Shown here: piece after piece, positions 1 through 9,515 of the stretch | Layout of the letters: every line of letters starts with the position of its first letter | How positions within the stretch are numbered: the first letter of the stretch is position 1 | Assembly (NCBI GenBank): GCA_945861855.1 | Contig: CAMAWG010000022.1 | Span: forward strand, 1 to 37,658 | Length of the DNA stretch: 37,658 nucleotides | Direction of reading: 5' to 3' | Source of the DNA: Rhodoplanes serenus | Lineage (GTDB): Bacteria; Pseudomonadota; Alphaproteobacteria; Rhizobiales; Xanthobacteraceae | Position numbers and translations under genes: made by a program | The notes under the pieces: generated by a model | The model's database searches: none | What the model was told of the DNA's origin: nothing | Seen by the model: the letters and a program-made list of their open reading frames with translations, nothing else

Positions 1-608
1 GCTATCACCCGGCGCCGCAGAAAAACGCCCCGATCGCCATCGTGCTGCATCCGCATCCGCAGTTCGGCGGCACGATGAATCACCAGATCATCTACCAGCT
101 CTACTATGCCTTCGTGCACCGCGGCTTCGCCGCCATCCGCTTCAACTTCCGCGGCGTCGGCAGGAGCCAGGGCAATTTCGATCACGGCACCGGCGAGCTG
201 TCCGATGCCGCATCCGCGCTCGACTGGGCGCAGTCGATCAATCCCGAGGCGCGCTCGTGCTGGATCGCCGGCTTCTCGTTCGGCGCCTGGATCGGCATGC
301 AGTTGCTCATGCGGCGGCCGGAGATCGAAGGCTTCATCTCGGTCGCGCCGCCGGCGAACCTCTATGACTTCTCGTTCCTCGCACCCTGCCCCTCGTCGGG
401 ACTGATCGTGCACGGCGACAAGGATGCCGTGGTGCCGCACAAGGACGTCACCGGCCTGGTCGACAAGCTCAAGACGCAGAAGAGCATCATCATCGAGCAG
501 AAGGTGATCCCGGGCGCCAACCACTTCTTCGACGGCAAGGTCGAGCCGCTGATGCAGTCGGTCAGCACCTATCTCGACAAGCGGCTGAAGGGGGACCGGC
601 GCGATTAA
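1..608 (+). CDS. Alpha/beta hydrolase, 5' end outside window
   Basis: An open reading frame is already open at base 3 and runs to a TAA at 606-608, so the start lies before the window. The product is a compact alpha/beta hydrolase of the COG2945 type. Visible motifs are the early HPHPQFGGTM oxyanion-region loop, RFNFRGVGRS, the nucleophile elbow GFSFGA, the acid region HGDKDAVVP, and a late GANHFF that supplies the catalytic histidine. No lid domain is evident, and the family usually has about 210-220 residues, so only a few residues seem to be missing. The last 4 bp overlap the convergent anmK gene. The substrate cannot be told from the sequence. Confidence 0.85.
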   Translation, partial: YHPAPQKNAPIAIVLHPHPQFGGTMNHQIIYQLYYAFVHRGFAAIRFNFRGVGRSQGNFDHGTGELSDAASALDWAQSINPEARSCWIAGFSFGAWIGMQLLMRRPEIEGFISVAPPANLYDFSFLAPCPSSGLIVHGDKDAVVPHKDVTGLVDKLKTQKSIIIEQKVIPGANHFFDGKVEPLMQSVSTYLDKRLKGDRRD

Positions 609-1723
609 GGCCGCGCCACCACGCCGCCCTGCATCGGCTTCGGCGCGCCGCTTGTCGTCGGGAACGTGATCGGCAGGCCGCGCATCGAGCGCACCGCCAG
701 GAATGCGAACGCCTGCGCCTCCAGCGCATCCGCGGAAAAGCCCGCCGCGTCGGCGGTCTCCACCGTCGCGGGCTTGAGCTTCTCAGCGAGCATCTTCATC
801 AGCGTGCGGTTGCGCGCGCCGCCGCCGCCGACGATCCAGGCGCGCGGCCGCTCCGGCAGATGCGGTAGCACCCGCGCCACCGCCTCGACAGTGAGCGCCG
901 ACAGCGTCGCCGCCCCGTCCGCCACCGAATATCCCGGCAGGCCGATGTTGTCGAAGGCGAAGGCGTTGCGGTCGAGCGACTTCGGCGGCTTCAGGTCGAA
1001 GAATGGATTTTCGAGAACGCGCGCGATGAAGGCAAAGTCCGGCTTGCCGGTCGCCGCGGCGTCGCCGTTGTCGTCGTAGGGCGCGCCGGTGCGGGCGCGC
1101 ATGAAATCGTCGATCAGCGCGTTGCCCGGCCCGGTGTCGCAGGCGATCGGATCCGGCCCGCCGTCCACGAAGGTCACGTTGGCGACGCCGCCGATGTTGA
1201 GCACCGCAACCGGATGCGGCCGGTCGATGGTGCTGACGATGGCGCGGTGGAACACCGGCACCAGCGGCGCGCCCTGCCCGCCGGCGGCGATATCCGCCTG
1301 GCGAAAATCATGAACCACCGGAATGCCGAGCCGCTTCGCGAGCTTCAGGCCGTCGCCGACTTGGATGGTGAGCTTGTCCTGCGGCCGATGAATCACGGTC
1401 TGGCCGTGAAAGCCGACCACCGCGATGGCGCCAGCCGCGATGCCCCGGCCCGCAAGCAGCCGTTCCACCACCTCGGCGTGGGTGCGCGTGGTCAATTCCT
1501 CGGCCTGCGCGATCACGCCGGGCCGCGCGGTGCGGTCCGTCAGGCCGACCGCCTCCGCCAGCGCCTGGCGCAGCACCGCCCGCTCCGTGTCCTCGTAGGG
1601 GCGATAGAAGGTCGGCCCAAAGCGCAGGATGCGCTCGCCGTCGGTCTCGATGACGGCCGCGTCCACCCCGTCGAGCGAGGTGCCGCTCATCAGCCCGATG
1701 GCCTGGACCACCGTTCCGGTCAT
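605..1723 (-). CDS. anmK: Anhydro-N-acetylmuramic acid kinase
   Basis: This 372-aa protein matches AnmK in length and motifs. It has the N-terminal ATP-binding [12 protein letters not shown] (about residues 10-21), [19 protein letters not shown] with the likely catalytic aspartate, and [11 protein letters not shown]. AnmK opens and phosphorylates 1,6-anhydro-MurNAc from peptidoglycan turnover to give MurNAc-6-phosphate, a cytosolic recycling step. The ATG at 1723 has a GGGGAC/GGGGAT purine stretch just upstream. It is divergent from tyrS across 83 bp, an arrangement I recall as common in Rhizobiales. Its 3' end overlaps the convergent hydrolase by 4 bp. Confidence 0.95.
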   Translation of the reverse strand: MTGTVVQAIGLMSGTSLDGVDAAVIETDGERILRFGPTFYRPYEDTERAVLRQALAEAVGLTDRTARPGVIAQAEELTTRTHAEVVERLLAGRGIAAGAIAVVGFHGQTVIHRPQDKLTIQVGDGLKLAKRLGIPVVHDFRQADIAAGGQGAPLVPVFHRAIVSTIDRPHPVAVLNIGGVANVTFVDGGPDPIACDTGPGNALIDDFMRARTGAPYDDNGDAAATGKPDFAFIARVLENPFFDLKPPKSLDRNAFAFDNIGLPGYSVADGAATLSALTVEAVARVLPHLPERPRAWIVGGGGARNRTLMKMLAEKLKPATVETADAAGFSADALEAQAFAFLAVRSMRGLPITFPTTSGAPKPMQGGVVARP

Positions 1724-1806
1724 CGATCCCCGTCCCCTTCAACCAGCCCTGGCCGTTGAATCCCGCGTCGGACCTGTTACACCAGCCGCCGCGACGAGGA
1801 CAGCCG

Positions 1807-3057
1807 ATGAGCGCTTATAAGTCCGATTTTCTTAACGTTCTGGCCGAGCGCGGCTTCATCCATCAGGTGTCGGAGCCGGACGCGCTCGACCAGCTCGCGA
1901 AATCGCAGCCAATCACCGCCTATATCGGCTTCGACTGCACCGCGGCTTCGCTGCACATCGGCTCGCTCCTGCCGATTATGATGCTGCACTGGCTGCAGCA
2001 GACCGGCCACCGGCCGATCGCGCTGATGGGCGGCGGCACGACGCGGGTCGGCGACCCCTCGGGCAAGGACGAGAGCCGCCGCATCCTGACCGACGAGATG
2101 ATCGCCGAGAATCTCAAGGGCATCCGTGCGGTGTTCTCGAAATTCCTCAAGTTCGAGGGCGGCGGCGGCAACGCCGTCATGGCCAACAACGCCGACTGGC
2201 TCAATTCGCTCAACTACATCGATTTCCTGCGCGACGTCGGCCGGCACTTCTCGGTCAACCGCATGCTCGCCTTCGATTCGGTGAAGATGCGGCTCGACCG
2301 CCAGCAGGAGCTGTCGTTCCTCGAATTCAACTACATGATCCTGCAGGCCTACGACTTCGTCGAGTTGAACAAGCGCGAGGCTTGCGTGCTGCAGATGGGC
2401 GGCTCCGACCAGTGGGGCAACATCGTCAGCGGCATCGACCTCGGCCGGCGCATGTCGAACGCGCAACTGTTCGCGCTGACCTCACCGCTGATCACCACCG
2501 GCTCCGGAGCCAAGATGGGCAAGACCGCGGCCGGCGCGGTGTGGCTCAACGCCGACATGGTGAGCCCCTACGACTACTGGCAATTCTGGCGCAACACCGA
2601 GGATGGCGACGTCGGCCGCTTTCTCAAGCTGTTCACCGTTCTGCCGCTTGACGAAATCGGCAGGCTTTCGGCGCTGCAGGGCGCCGAGGTGAACGAGGCG
2701 AAGAAGGTGCTGGCCACCGAAGCGACCGCGCTGGTGCATGGCCGCGCCGCCGCCGACGAGGCGGCGGGGACCGCCCGCAAGACCTTCGAGGAAGGCGCGC
2801 ATGCGGAAAACCTGCCGACGGTCGAGATCGCCAGCGCCGACATGCAGAGCCTTGGCGTTCTCGCAGCCTTCGTGCGGGCGGGTCTCGTCTCGTCGAACGG
2901 CGAGGCGCGCCGTCAGATCAAGGGCGGCGGCCTCAAGGTGAACGACGCGACCGTCACCGATGAAAAGATGGTTTTGACGCCCACAGCGCTCACGCCCGAA
3001 GGCGTGATCAAGCTCTCGCTCGGCAAGAAGCGGCACGTCCTGCTCAAGCCCCAGTGA
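1807..3057 (+). CDS. tyrS: Tyrosyl-tRNA synthetase
   Basis: A 416-aa class I synthetase. It shows [15 protein letters not shown] with the HIGH-type motif (HIGS), the tyrosine-pocket segment [11 protein letters not shown], a KMSKS-equivalent GAKMGKT, and a C-terminal S4 RNA-binding domain (about residues 345-410). It charges tRNA-Tyr in the cytosol. The frame is open further upstream, but I chose the ATG at 1807 because GAGGA at 1795-1799 is well placed and MSAYKSDFL is a typical N-terminus for the family. The stop is 4 bp from the convergent YhdP-like gene, so there is no room for a separate terminator. Confidence 0.97.
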   Translation: MSAYKSDFLNVLAERGFIHQVSEPDALDQLAKSQPITAYIGFDCTAASLHIGSLLPIMMLHWLQQTGHRPIALMGGGTTRVGDPSGKDESRRILTDEMIAENLKGIRAVFSKFLKFEGGGGNAVMANNADWLNSLNYIDFLRDVGRHFSVNRMLAFDSVKMRLDRQQELSFLEFNYMILQAYDFVELNKREACVLQMGGSDQWGNIVSGIDLGRRMSNAQLFALTSPLITTGSGAKMGKTAAGAVWLNADMVSPYDYWQFWRNTEDGDVGRFLKLFTVLPLDEIGRLSALQGAEVNEAKKVLATEATALVHGRAAADEAAGTARKTFEEGAHAENLPTVEIASADMQSLGVLAAFVRAGLVSSNGEARRQIKGGGLKVNDATVTDEKMVLTPTALTPEGVIKLSLGKKRHVLLKPQ

Positions 3058-3061
3058 GACT

Positions 3062-6000
3062 TCAGCGGATCGTCGGCTCGGCGAAGGCGCGATCGCGGTC
3101 GGGGATATCGCGGAACTCGAAGAACTTTCGCAGCAGGCCCGGCGCGATCGCTGAAATCGGATTGACCATCTGGCGCGGATTGCCGGTCGGGCCGCTCACC
3201 TCATAGGTGATGCCGAATATGCCCTCGTTGCTGCCGCCGCCGAGAAACAGGCCGACGATCGGAATCTGGCCGAACATGTTGTTGAGGCCGTAGAGCGGCA
3301 CCAGCGTGCCGCGCATCTGCACCTGGTCGCGGACGTAATCGATGTTGCCTTCGACGGTGGCGCCGATCATCGGCCCGCGCAGCACGCCGTCCTTGACCGT
3401 CATGCGGCCCGGCGCCCGGGTGAAGTCGGCGCGCGCCTGACTGAATTCGATGTTGTTGTTCTGCGCGTTGGGCGCGTTCGAAACCACCTTGTCGAGCGTG
3501 TTTTCGCCGCGGATGGAGAAGGAGCTGATGTTGATGATGCCCTCCTGCATCGATCCGTCCTGCGTCGGCGGATCCATTCCGACCCACATCTTGCCGCCGA
3601 GCATGCGCTGATAGATGTCGGTGAAGCGAAACAGCGCGCCGGCGTCGCTCGTTTCGAAATAGAGCACCGGCTTTCCGTTGTTGACGCGCGTGCGCATCTC
3701 GCCCACCAGCGGCGTATCGCGGCCGATCTTGGCATTCATCGAGAAGGTGCGAACCCTGCCGTTGCGGCGCGACATCCGCCATTCGAGGCCGCGGACGGTC
3801 TCGCCGAAATGCCCCGCCACCACGCCGAGCCGGATATCGATATCGAGATCGGGGTGGCGCGCCTTGACCTTTGGATCGCCCGGGCCAGCCATCGCCGACT
3901 TAAGGAAGTTGCGCCCGTCATAGACGTCGCCGCGCATCACCACCCGAAGCGCGCCGTCGGCCGCCCGATCGGCCCGCACCGAGGCCTTGTCGCCCTCGGA
4001 GGTGGCAAACACCGGGAAGTTCGCCGATTGCAGATCGCCGTCGCTGTCGAGTTCGACCGTGCCTTTGGCGAGGACGCCCTGCCCGTCGATCAGCACGTCG
4101 TCGAACCGAAGCCCGCCTGATTTCTGCCGCGCCAGGCTGAACGCCAGGCGCGCCTGCCGGCCCGGCGCCTTGCTCCAGCCCGGCAACAGATTTTCGATCT
4201 TGGTGCCGGTCAGATCGGCTTCGACGTTGAAGCGGCCTTCCTTGTCGTCCAGGCCCAGGCGCCCCACAAGCTTCATCGGCATCGGCCCGGCGAGCGCGGG
4301 TCCGACATCGAGACCGAAGCGCACCCGCGCCGCCTCGTCGAGCGTCGTGGCAAGCCTCACCTCGGCGTCAGGTTCGCCCTTGAGCCTGCGGTACTCGATC
4401 TGCGCCGGCGTGCCGGCGATCCTGACGTCGCCCTTGATCTCGTAGCTCTGGTTGTTGGCGGAGATGCGCAGCGTCTGCGCCTCGACCTTCTGGCCGAACA
4501 GCATCTTGTCGGCGCTGAAATTCGAAAGATCGGCGGTGATGTCGTAGTCGGTCGAGCCGGGCGGCAGGTCGGGACGAAGCGCCATGCCGAGATGGACCTG
4601 TCCGGCGATCGTGCCCCGCGTGCCGGCGGGATCGAACGGCGCGCCGGAGAACTCGCGGAGCCGGTCGAGCGCGAGCAGCTCGGCAGCGGCCGGGACCGTG
4701 CCGTCGATGCGGAAGCTGACACGCGCCGGCGGTGTCGGAATGCGGATATTCGGCACATCGAACGCGCCGTTCGACACGGTGAGCCGCCGTCCGGGCGAGA
4801 CGTCGATCGTCCCCTTGCCGAGCGTGATCTTGGCGCTGCGCCCGTTGACGCGAACGCGGACGTCGGAATCGCGGATCGACGGCAGCCCCGCCACCGGGCG
4901 AAGCGTTACGGCGTTGCCGACGATGTCGATCGACAGGCCTTCCTCCGGTATCGGCGGCCCGCCGGGCTGCAGCGTGGCGAGCGGCGCATTGGCGGCGATA
5001 TCGAGGCGCTCGACGTTGCCGCTGACGACGTGCTGCAGGACCCAATCGCGAACCTTGGGCGAGAGAAAGGCCGGCCACAGGCGTTTGAACGCAGCGGCCG
5101 ACATCGGGTTGCAGGCAATTCCGAGCGCCAGCCGCGCGTCCGAGCCGTAGTCGAGTTTGCCGGACAACGCGACGGTGACGCCCTCGCCCTGCGAGCTGCC
5201 CAACTCCTTGGACCCGAGATCGCCGTGTTCGAGCGTAATGCGCTGCTGCACGGGATCGATGTTGCCGCGCATCACCACGCGCTTGAGAACCAATGCTTCT
5301 TCGTCGGTCGACAGCGGATCGAGCACGACCCATCCGCCGCCGAGCGCGAACAGCCAACTGCCGCCCGGCTGCGCCGGCGCCGCGAACTCGGAGCGCAAGG
5401 TGAAGCGGGCAGCTCCGGCGGTGACCTTGAACGGCACGCGCAGCGTTCGCCGCGTCACATCCCAGTCCAACCCGAACTCGGCGGTGCCGATCGGGATCTG
5501 ATGCTCGGGATCGTCCGGGCTGCCGATCGAGCCGCCCTGCGCGACAACCGAGCCGGTGATCGACTGCGGGGTGCCGTCTTCGGCGATGTCGGAATCGATC
5601 GACGCCGACACGAGAGTGTTGGAGCGGAGCCGCGACTCGGACATCCGCAAGGCCAGCAGGTCATCGAGGACGACCTTGCGCGCTTCCAACTGGAGACGGC
5701 GATGCCCCTGCGGGGCCGGCGACAGCGCTGCGCTCAGCGCCCAGGGCCGCTCCTGGCTCTCCGACAGGATGGTCAGCGCCACGCCGCCGGTCTTCCGCCG
5801 ATTCAAGTTCAGGCTGATCTGGGTGAATTTCCACTCGTAGCCGTCGCGGCGGTCTTCGATGGAGAGACTGCCATTGGCGATGCCGATTTCGTTCAGCGCC
5901 TGGCCGTCGAATCCGCCCGTACCGTCATCAAGTCCGAGCTTGCCCACCCGGTCGATCCAGGCGAGCAATGCGGTGACGTTGGTCGCAACGCTGCGCTCCG

Positions 6001-6772
6001 ACATCGCCTGCAGCGAGAAGGCGCGTGCGTTATCCTGCGGCGCCTTGCCGGAAGGAGGCTGGCTTGCGGCGGGCTGACTCGGCGGCAGCGCCGGGAGTTG
6101 CGGCTGATCCGCCTGCGACGCCGCGATGGTGACGAACGGCCGCTCGCCGCCGACCATCACGTTGACCTGCCCGTCCGGGTCGATGCGGACTGTCATGTTG
6201 GCATCGACCAGCCGGAAGCTTTCGGCGCGGGGGCTGGCGAACAGGAGGCTCGTTCCGGAAATGCCGACTTCGGCCTTGGGCGCCACCGCGACCGTCGCGC
6301 CGGACGCATCGCGCAACACGATGTCGCGCAGCCGAAGCGCGGTGCGTCCCTGCGCATCGCGCTCGAGCTGCGTGCCACCGACCGCGACACGATAGCGGCT
6401 GCCGAGATTCTGCTCGATCGCGGATATGAGCCAGGGCGTGACCAGATCGAGCATGATCGGCCCGCTTGCGAGCCGCCACCACAGCGCGCCGGCGCCGGTA
6501 AGCACCACCACGACCGCCGCGGCCACGCCGATCGTGGTCTTCCGAACCACCGGGTGACGGCGGTCGAACAGGAACCATGGATTGAAGGGAAGCCGCCATC
6601 CGGGATTGCGAAGCCCCCAGGGGCGCGATGCCGACCCGCGCGGGGCACGCCGTTCAGCCTCGGGCGCATGCGCGCGCGCGCCAGACGCCGCCTGGGTGCG
6701 CCGATGCGCATCCAGCGCCGCTTCCAGTTCCTGGAGCGCCGCGATGTGCGGACTGCTATCCTTGTCCGTCAT
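3062..6772 (-). CDS. AsmA/YhdP-like envelope protein (DUF3971 type)
   Basis: A 1236-aa protein, close to the length of E. coli YhdP. It starts with about 75 polar, basic cytoplasmic residues and one membrane helix (about residues 79-100, TIGVAAAVVVVLTGAGALWW). A very long periplasmic part follows, rich in alternating beta-strand pattern, and it ends in an AsmA-like C-terminal region (GVLRGPMIGATVEGNIDY, then GTLVPLYGLNNMFG and IPIVGLFLGGG). YhdP, TamB and AsmA proteins are thought to form grooved bridges that move lipids between inner and outer membranes. That role here is inferred from family resemblance. The cytoplasmic extension before the helix is longer than usual. It is convergent with tyrS and divergent from bcp. 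Confidence 0.8.
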   Translation of the reverse strand: MTDKDSSPHIAALQELEAALDAHRRTQAASGARAHAPEAERRAPRGSASRPWGLRNPGWRLPFNPWFLFDRRHPVVRKTTIGVAAAVVVVLTGAGALWWRLASGPIMLDLVTPWLISAIEQNLGSRYRVAVGGTQLERDAQGRTALRLRDIVLRDASGATVAVAPKAEVGISGTSLLFASPRAESFRLVDANMTVRIDPDGQVNVMVGGERPFVTIAASQADQPQLPALPPSQPAASQPPSGKAPQDNARAFSLQAMSERSVATNVTALLAWIDRVGKLGLDDGTGGFDGQALNEIGIANGSLSIEDRRDGYEWKFTQISLNLNRRKTGGVALTILSESQERPWALSAALSPAPQGHRRLQLEARKVVLDDLLALRMSESRLRSNTLVSASIDSDIAEDGTPQSITGSVVAQGGSIGSPDDPEHQIPIGTAEFGLDWDVTRRTLRVPFKVTAGAARFTLRSEFAAPAQPGGSWLFALGGGWVVLDPLSTDEEALVLKRVVMRGNIDPVQQRITLEHGDLGSKELGSSQGEGVTVALSGKLDYGSDARLALGIACNPMSAAAFKRLWPAFLSPKVRDWVLQHVVSGNVERLDIAANAPLATLQPGGPPIPEEGLSIDIVGNAVTLRPVAGLPSIRDSDVRVRVNGRSAKITLGKGTIDVSPGRRLTVSNGAFDVPNIRIPTPPARVSFRIDGTVPAAAELLALDRLREFSGAPFDPAGTRGTIAGQVHLGMALRPDLPPGSTDYDITADLSNFSADKMLFGQKVEAQTLRISANNQSYEIKGDVRIAGTPAQIEYRRLKGEPDAEVRLATTLDEAARVRFGLDVGPALAGPMPMKLVGRLGLDDKEGRFNVEADLTGTKIENLLPGWSKAPGRQARLAFSLARQKSGGLRFDDVLIDGQGVLAKGTVELDSDGDLQSANFPVFATSEGDKASVRADRAADGALRVVMRGDVYDGRNFLKSAMAGPGDPKVKARHPDLDIDIRLGVVAGHFGETVRGLEWRMSRRNGRVRTFSMNAKIGRDTPLVGEMRTRVNNGKPVLYFETSDAGALFRFTDIYQRMLGGKMWVGMDPPTQDGSMQEGIINISSFSIRGENTLDKVVSNAPNAQNNNIEFSQARADFTRAPGRMTVKDGVLRGPMIGATVEGNIDYVRDQVQMRGTLVPLYGLNNMFGQIPIVGLFLGGGSNEGIFGITYEVSGPTGNPRQMVNPISAIAPGLLRKFFEFRDIPDRDRAFAEPTIR

Positions 6773-6970
6773 GCCCGATCGGCCGTCCCCTCGTCCGCCG
6801 GTTTAGTGCCAGGCTCTTTTACATGTCACAGCTTGCCGGCCAACCGATTCACACCACCGATTCTAATGGCGCCTCAGGGGTTTCGCACAAAACCCCGCCC
6901 GGCCGCCACTGCCCTCCCAACCTTGTGGCAAAGTCAGCTTGAACCCGCGAAAACGACGAAAGGAAGGCGT

Positions 6971-7441
6971 ATGAGCGCAAAGATCGCCATCGGCGGCAAG
7001 GCGCCCGGCTTCAAGCTTCCCCACGACGGGGGTGGCGAAGTGGCGCTCTCGGACTTCAAAGGGCGCAAGCTCGTCCTCTACTTCTATCCCAAGGCCGACA
7101 CCTCCGGTTGCACCGTCGAGGCCAAGGACTTTTCCAGGCTTGGCCTAGCCTTCACCCGCGCCGGAACCGCAATCCTGGGGGTCTCGGCCGACCCGGTTCC
7201 CAAACAGGACAAGTTCAAGGCCAAGCACGGTCTTTCGATCATGCTGGCCTCGGACGAATCTCATGAAATGCTGGAGGCCTATGGCGTCTGGGCGAAGAAA
7301 TCGATGTGGGGCCGCAGCTACATGGGCATCCTGCGCAACACTTACCTGATCGGCCCTGACGGCAAGATCGCCCGCATCTGGGAGAAGGTGAAGGTCGCGG
7401 GCCACGCCGAGGAGGTCCTGGCGGCCGCCCGGGAACTCTGA
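6971..7441 (+). CDS. bcp: Bcp-type peroxiredoxin, apparently 1-Cys
   Basis: A 156-aa thioredoxin-fold peroxiredoxin with LVLYFYPKADTSGCTVEA, whose C47 is the peroxidatic cysteine. In two-cysteine Bcp proteins a resolving cysteine lies five residues later (CTxxAC). Here that position is lysine (K52), and there is no other cysteine in the chain, so it must use an external thiol. The ATG at 6971 follows GAAAGGAAGG, a good ribosome binding site. The frame is open far upstream, but that part is antisense to the YhdP-like gene and is not real. The gene reduces peroxides in the cytosol. It stands alone, with 198 bp to its divergent neighbour. Confidence 0.93.
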   Translation: MSAKIAIGGKAPGFKLPHDGGGEVALSDFKGRKLVLYFYPKADTSGCTVEAKDFSRLGLAFTRAGTAILGVSADPVPKQDKFKAKHGLSIMLASDESHEMLEAYGVWAKKSMWGRSYMGILRNTYLIGPDGKIARIWEKVKVAGHAEEVLAAAREL

Positions 7442-7606
7442 AGCAAGGACCGGAGCCGCCCGGCCCCTGGTCTGCCCATGCACGGTTGGTTTACTGACCG
7501 GACGTTTTTACGGGTCCCGTTTGGGAAAAATTAACCACGCCGGGCTGAAATCGTGCCTCAGACGCGCGGGCCCCGGCCAACGGGGATCGGCGGTCGGGGA
7601 GCGTCG

Positions 7607-8956
7607 ATGTCCCAGCGGTCCAGCGGTCACAACCAGCGCGCCGATTCCGGCCGCATGATGCGTGCCGATTCGCCGAAGGCCGCGGCTGGGAGCGGAGCCC
7701 GTCGGACCGACTACACGATCGCCCACGCCGGCCGCCAGTTCCGGCTCGGCCCGGTCACCTTCTGGATCGCGGTCGGAAGCCTGGTGATCATGGGCGGGTG
7801 GTCGCTTGCGACCGGAACCTATTTTGCCTTCCACGACGACGTCCTGACCCGGCTGATCGCCCGGCAGAAGGAACAGCAATTCGCCTATGAGGACCGCATC
7901 GCAGAGCTTCGCGCGCAGGTCGACCGCATCACCAGCCGCCAGTTGCTGAACCAGGAGCAGTTCGAGCAAAAGCTCGAGCAGGTCATGCGCCGGCAGTCGA
8001 CCCTGGAATCGCGCGCCTCGACGCTCGCAGGCGTCCCCGATCCGGCGCCGACCGGCTCGATCAGAAACCGTCCGGCGCCGATGGCCGACCCGCAGCCCGG
8101 CGAGACGCCCAAGGCCTCCCCGATCAGCGACACGGTGATCTTCACCGCGCCCCCCGACCGCGAAGCGCGGCTGGAGTCGCGGGAGATGCCGGCGGCAACC
8201 CGGCGCGTCGCCGCGCCGGCCAAGGCAACGGCCACTGGCGGCGTCGAGGGCGCGCTGGCGCGGCTGCAGACTTCGCTCGACCGCGTCGAGGCGCGCCAGA
8301 CCGCGACGCTCAACACGCTCGAAGAGCGTTACGACTCCAAGGCCAAGCGCATCCGCGGCGTGCTGGCCGATCTCGGCATGGACGGCAAAAAGGGCCCCGC
8401 CGGCGTGCAGGTCGCAGGCGTCGGCGGCCCCTTCGTGCCCCTGACGCTGCGCAAGGATGCCGACGCTTTCGAGCGCCAGCTTTACCGGGTTCACGTCGCC
8501 CGAGCCAATATGGAGCGGCTCACGCGCACGCTCGGCGCCGTGCCGGTGCGAAAGCCGATCATGGGCGAGATCGATCTGTCGTCCAGCTTCGGAGTGCGCA
8601 GCGATCCGTTCGGCCGCGGGCCTGCCATGCATTCCGGCCTCGACTTCCGCAGCAACACCGGCGATCCGGTGCGCGCCACCGCCACCGGCACCGTCGAGAC
8701 CGCGGGCTGGAACGGCGGCTACGGCAAGATGGTCGAGATCGACCACGGCAACGGCTTCTCGACCCGCTACGGCCACATGTCGGAGATCAACGTCAAGGTC
8801 GGCCAGCAGGTCAAGATCGGGCAGATCATCGGCCGGGTCGGATCGACCGGGCGCTCGACCGGGCCGCACCTGCATTACGAGACGCGCATCGACGGCGACG
8901 CGGTCGATCCGCAGAAATTCCTGCGCGCGGGCCTGCGGCTCGGCAACGCTCTTTAG
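7607..8956 (+). CDS. M23 family peptidoglycan endopeptidase (LytM-type), membrane anchored
   Basis: With the ATG at 7607 (GGGGAG just upstream) the protein has 449 aa. A cytoplasmic basic N-terminus is followed by one helix (about residues 50-70, FWIAVGSLVIMGG), a coiled-coil stretch (about 85-145), a low-complexity linker, and a C-terminal M23 domain. Zinc ligands are H342 and D346 (HSGLDF) and H423 in HLHYE, with H421 as a likely catalytic residue, so the enzyme should be active rather than a degenerate LytM regulator. It probably cuts peptide cross-links during cell growth or division. TTAACCA at 7531-7537 resembles a CtrA half site, a weak hint of cell-cycle control. A GTG at 7553 is a less likely start. 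Confidence 0.9.
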   Translation: MSQRSSGHNQRADSGRMMRADSPKAAAGSGARRTDYTIAHAGRQFRLGPVTFWIAVGSLVIMGGWSLATGTYFAFHDDVLTRLIARQKEQQFAYEDRIAELRAQVDRITSRQLLNQEQFEQKLEQVMRRQSTLESRASTLAGVPDPAPTGSIRNRPAPMADPQPGETPKASPISDTVIFTAPPDREARLESREMPAATRRVAAPAKATATGGVEGALARLQTSLDRVEARQTATLNTLEERYDSKAKRIRGVLADLGMDGKKGPAGVQVAGVGGPFVPLTLRKDADAFERQLYRVHVARANMERLTRTLGAVPVRKPIMGEIDLSSSFGVRSDPFGRGPAMHSGLDFRSNTGDPVRATATGTVETAGWNGGYGKMVEIDHGNGFSTRYGHMSEINVKVGQQVKIGQIIGRVGSTGRSTGPHLHYETRIDGDAVDPQKFLRAGLRLGNAL

Positions 8957-8995
8957 GTTCGGCGCAGCGACGGTCATTCCAATTCGCACAAAAAA

Positions 8996-9028
8996 TCGGG
9001 CGGCCCGCGAAGGCCGCCCGAGTTTTTA
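8996..9028. terminator. Bidirectional intrinsic terminator
   Basis: A perfect 10-bp stem (TCGGGCGGCC at 8996-9005 and its complement at 9012-9021) with a 6-nt loop is followed by GTTTTT on the plus strand. It is preceded by six A residues (8990-8995), which become a T-run on the minus strand. It can end transcripts of the M23 gene from the left and any minus-strand transcript coming from the 9.1-9.3 kb region. Confidence 0.85.
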
Positions 9029-9427
9029 TCCCCTTCTGGGGTTACGCTTGCTCAGTCAGTCGCACACAACGTCACCCGGCGTTCTTAGCTGCGCAGGATG
9101 TCTCCCTGGTTCGCCTGAACCATGACAGCCGCCACGCTCAGGCAAACGCAGCCGCAGTAGCGATCGAAAAATAAGCAATCCACATGATGCCTTCCTCCTA
9201 TCGCGAGTTCCATCGAGTTCCATCGGGTTGCACGGAGGCTCGATGAAAGCCGCTGTCAACGCGGCGTCCGGTCGAGGGTTCCTGGTGGAACTTGCCATCG
9301 TGCGCCCGAATATTTCGTTCCGCGAAGGATAGCGTTCGGGGATTGAACGCCTCGTTTCGCCGGCGCTCGTGAAATGAATCAAATGACGCCGAGATAATCG
9401 ATTAAATGATAGCGGCGGTCTTCTTAA
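9029..9427. other. Gap with no conventional gene between the M23 gene and prfB
   Basis: Apart from the mini-ORF at 9138-9185 and its leader, I see no convincing gene here. The longer open frame covering 9056-9496 on the minus strand has no family resemblance and runs through the palindromic repeat, so I treat it as chance. The AT-richer part at 9360-9415 could hold a promoter, but I cannot point to a clear hexamer pair. Confidence 0.5.
9138..9185 (-). CDS. Candidate mini-ORF (15 aa), possibly the front of a frame-interrupted small membrane protein
   Basis: The minus strand carries a near-perfect Shine-Dalgarno (AGGAGG, last G 8 nt before the ATG) in front of a 15-codon hydrophobic ORF, MWIAYFSIATAAAFA. 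Shifting by -1 just before the TGA continues as LSVAAVMV and QANQGDILRS to a TAA at about 9086. Together these read like one 33-aa single-pass membrane protein. A TTGACA hexamer (plus coordinates 9254-9259) lies about 70 nt upstream, without a clear -10, and a tandem GAGTTCCATC repeat (9205-9224) sits in the leader. The two-way terminator lies downstream. It may be a leader peptide, a frameshifted or mis-sequenced small gene, or chance. Function unknown. Confidence 0.4.
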   Translation of the reverse strand: MWIAYFSIATAAAFA

Positions 9428-9512
9428 GCGTGATCCTATCCGACCTTCCTTCGCCCGCCGAAGCGGGCTTCGCGAAGGCGGGAAACCGGTTCCCACTTTT
9501 CGGGGATCACGC
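9428..9512. repeat. Palindromic intergenic repeat bounded by 9-bp inverted ends
   Basis: GCGTGATCC at 9428-9436 is the exact inverted copy of GGATCACGC at 9504-9512. The interior holds GAAACCGGTTCCCACTTTTC and an inner GC-rich hairpin region around CCCGCCGAAGCGGGC. The core resembles a short palindromic repeat that I recall being scattered between genes of Bradyrhizobium, Rhodopseudomonas and relatives. It sits 3 bp after the prfB stop codon, so it may stabilise or end the prfB message. Only one copy was noticed in this window. Confidence 0.7.
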
Positions 9513-9515
9513 CCG

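Noticed and set aside
4592-7441. 949-codon open frame on the plus strand
   Set aside because: It is antisense to the YhdP-like gene and contains the real bcp gene in frame at its end; low-complexity Arg/Ala-rich sequence shows it is a shadow.
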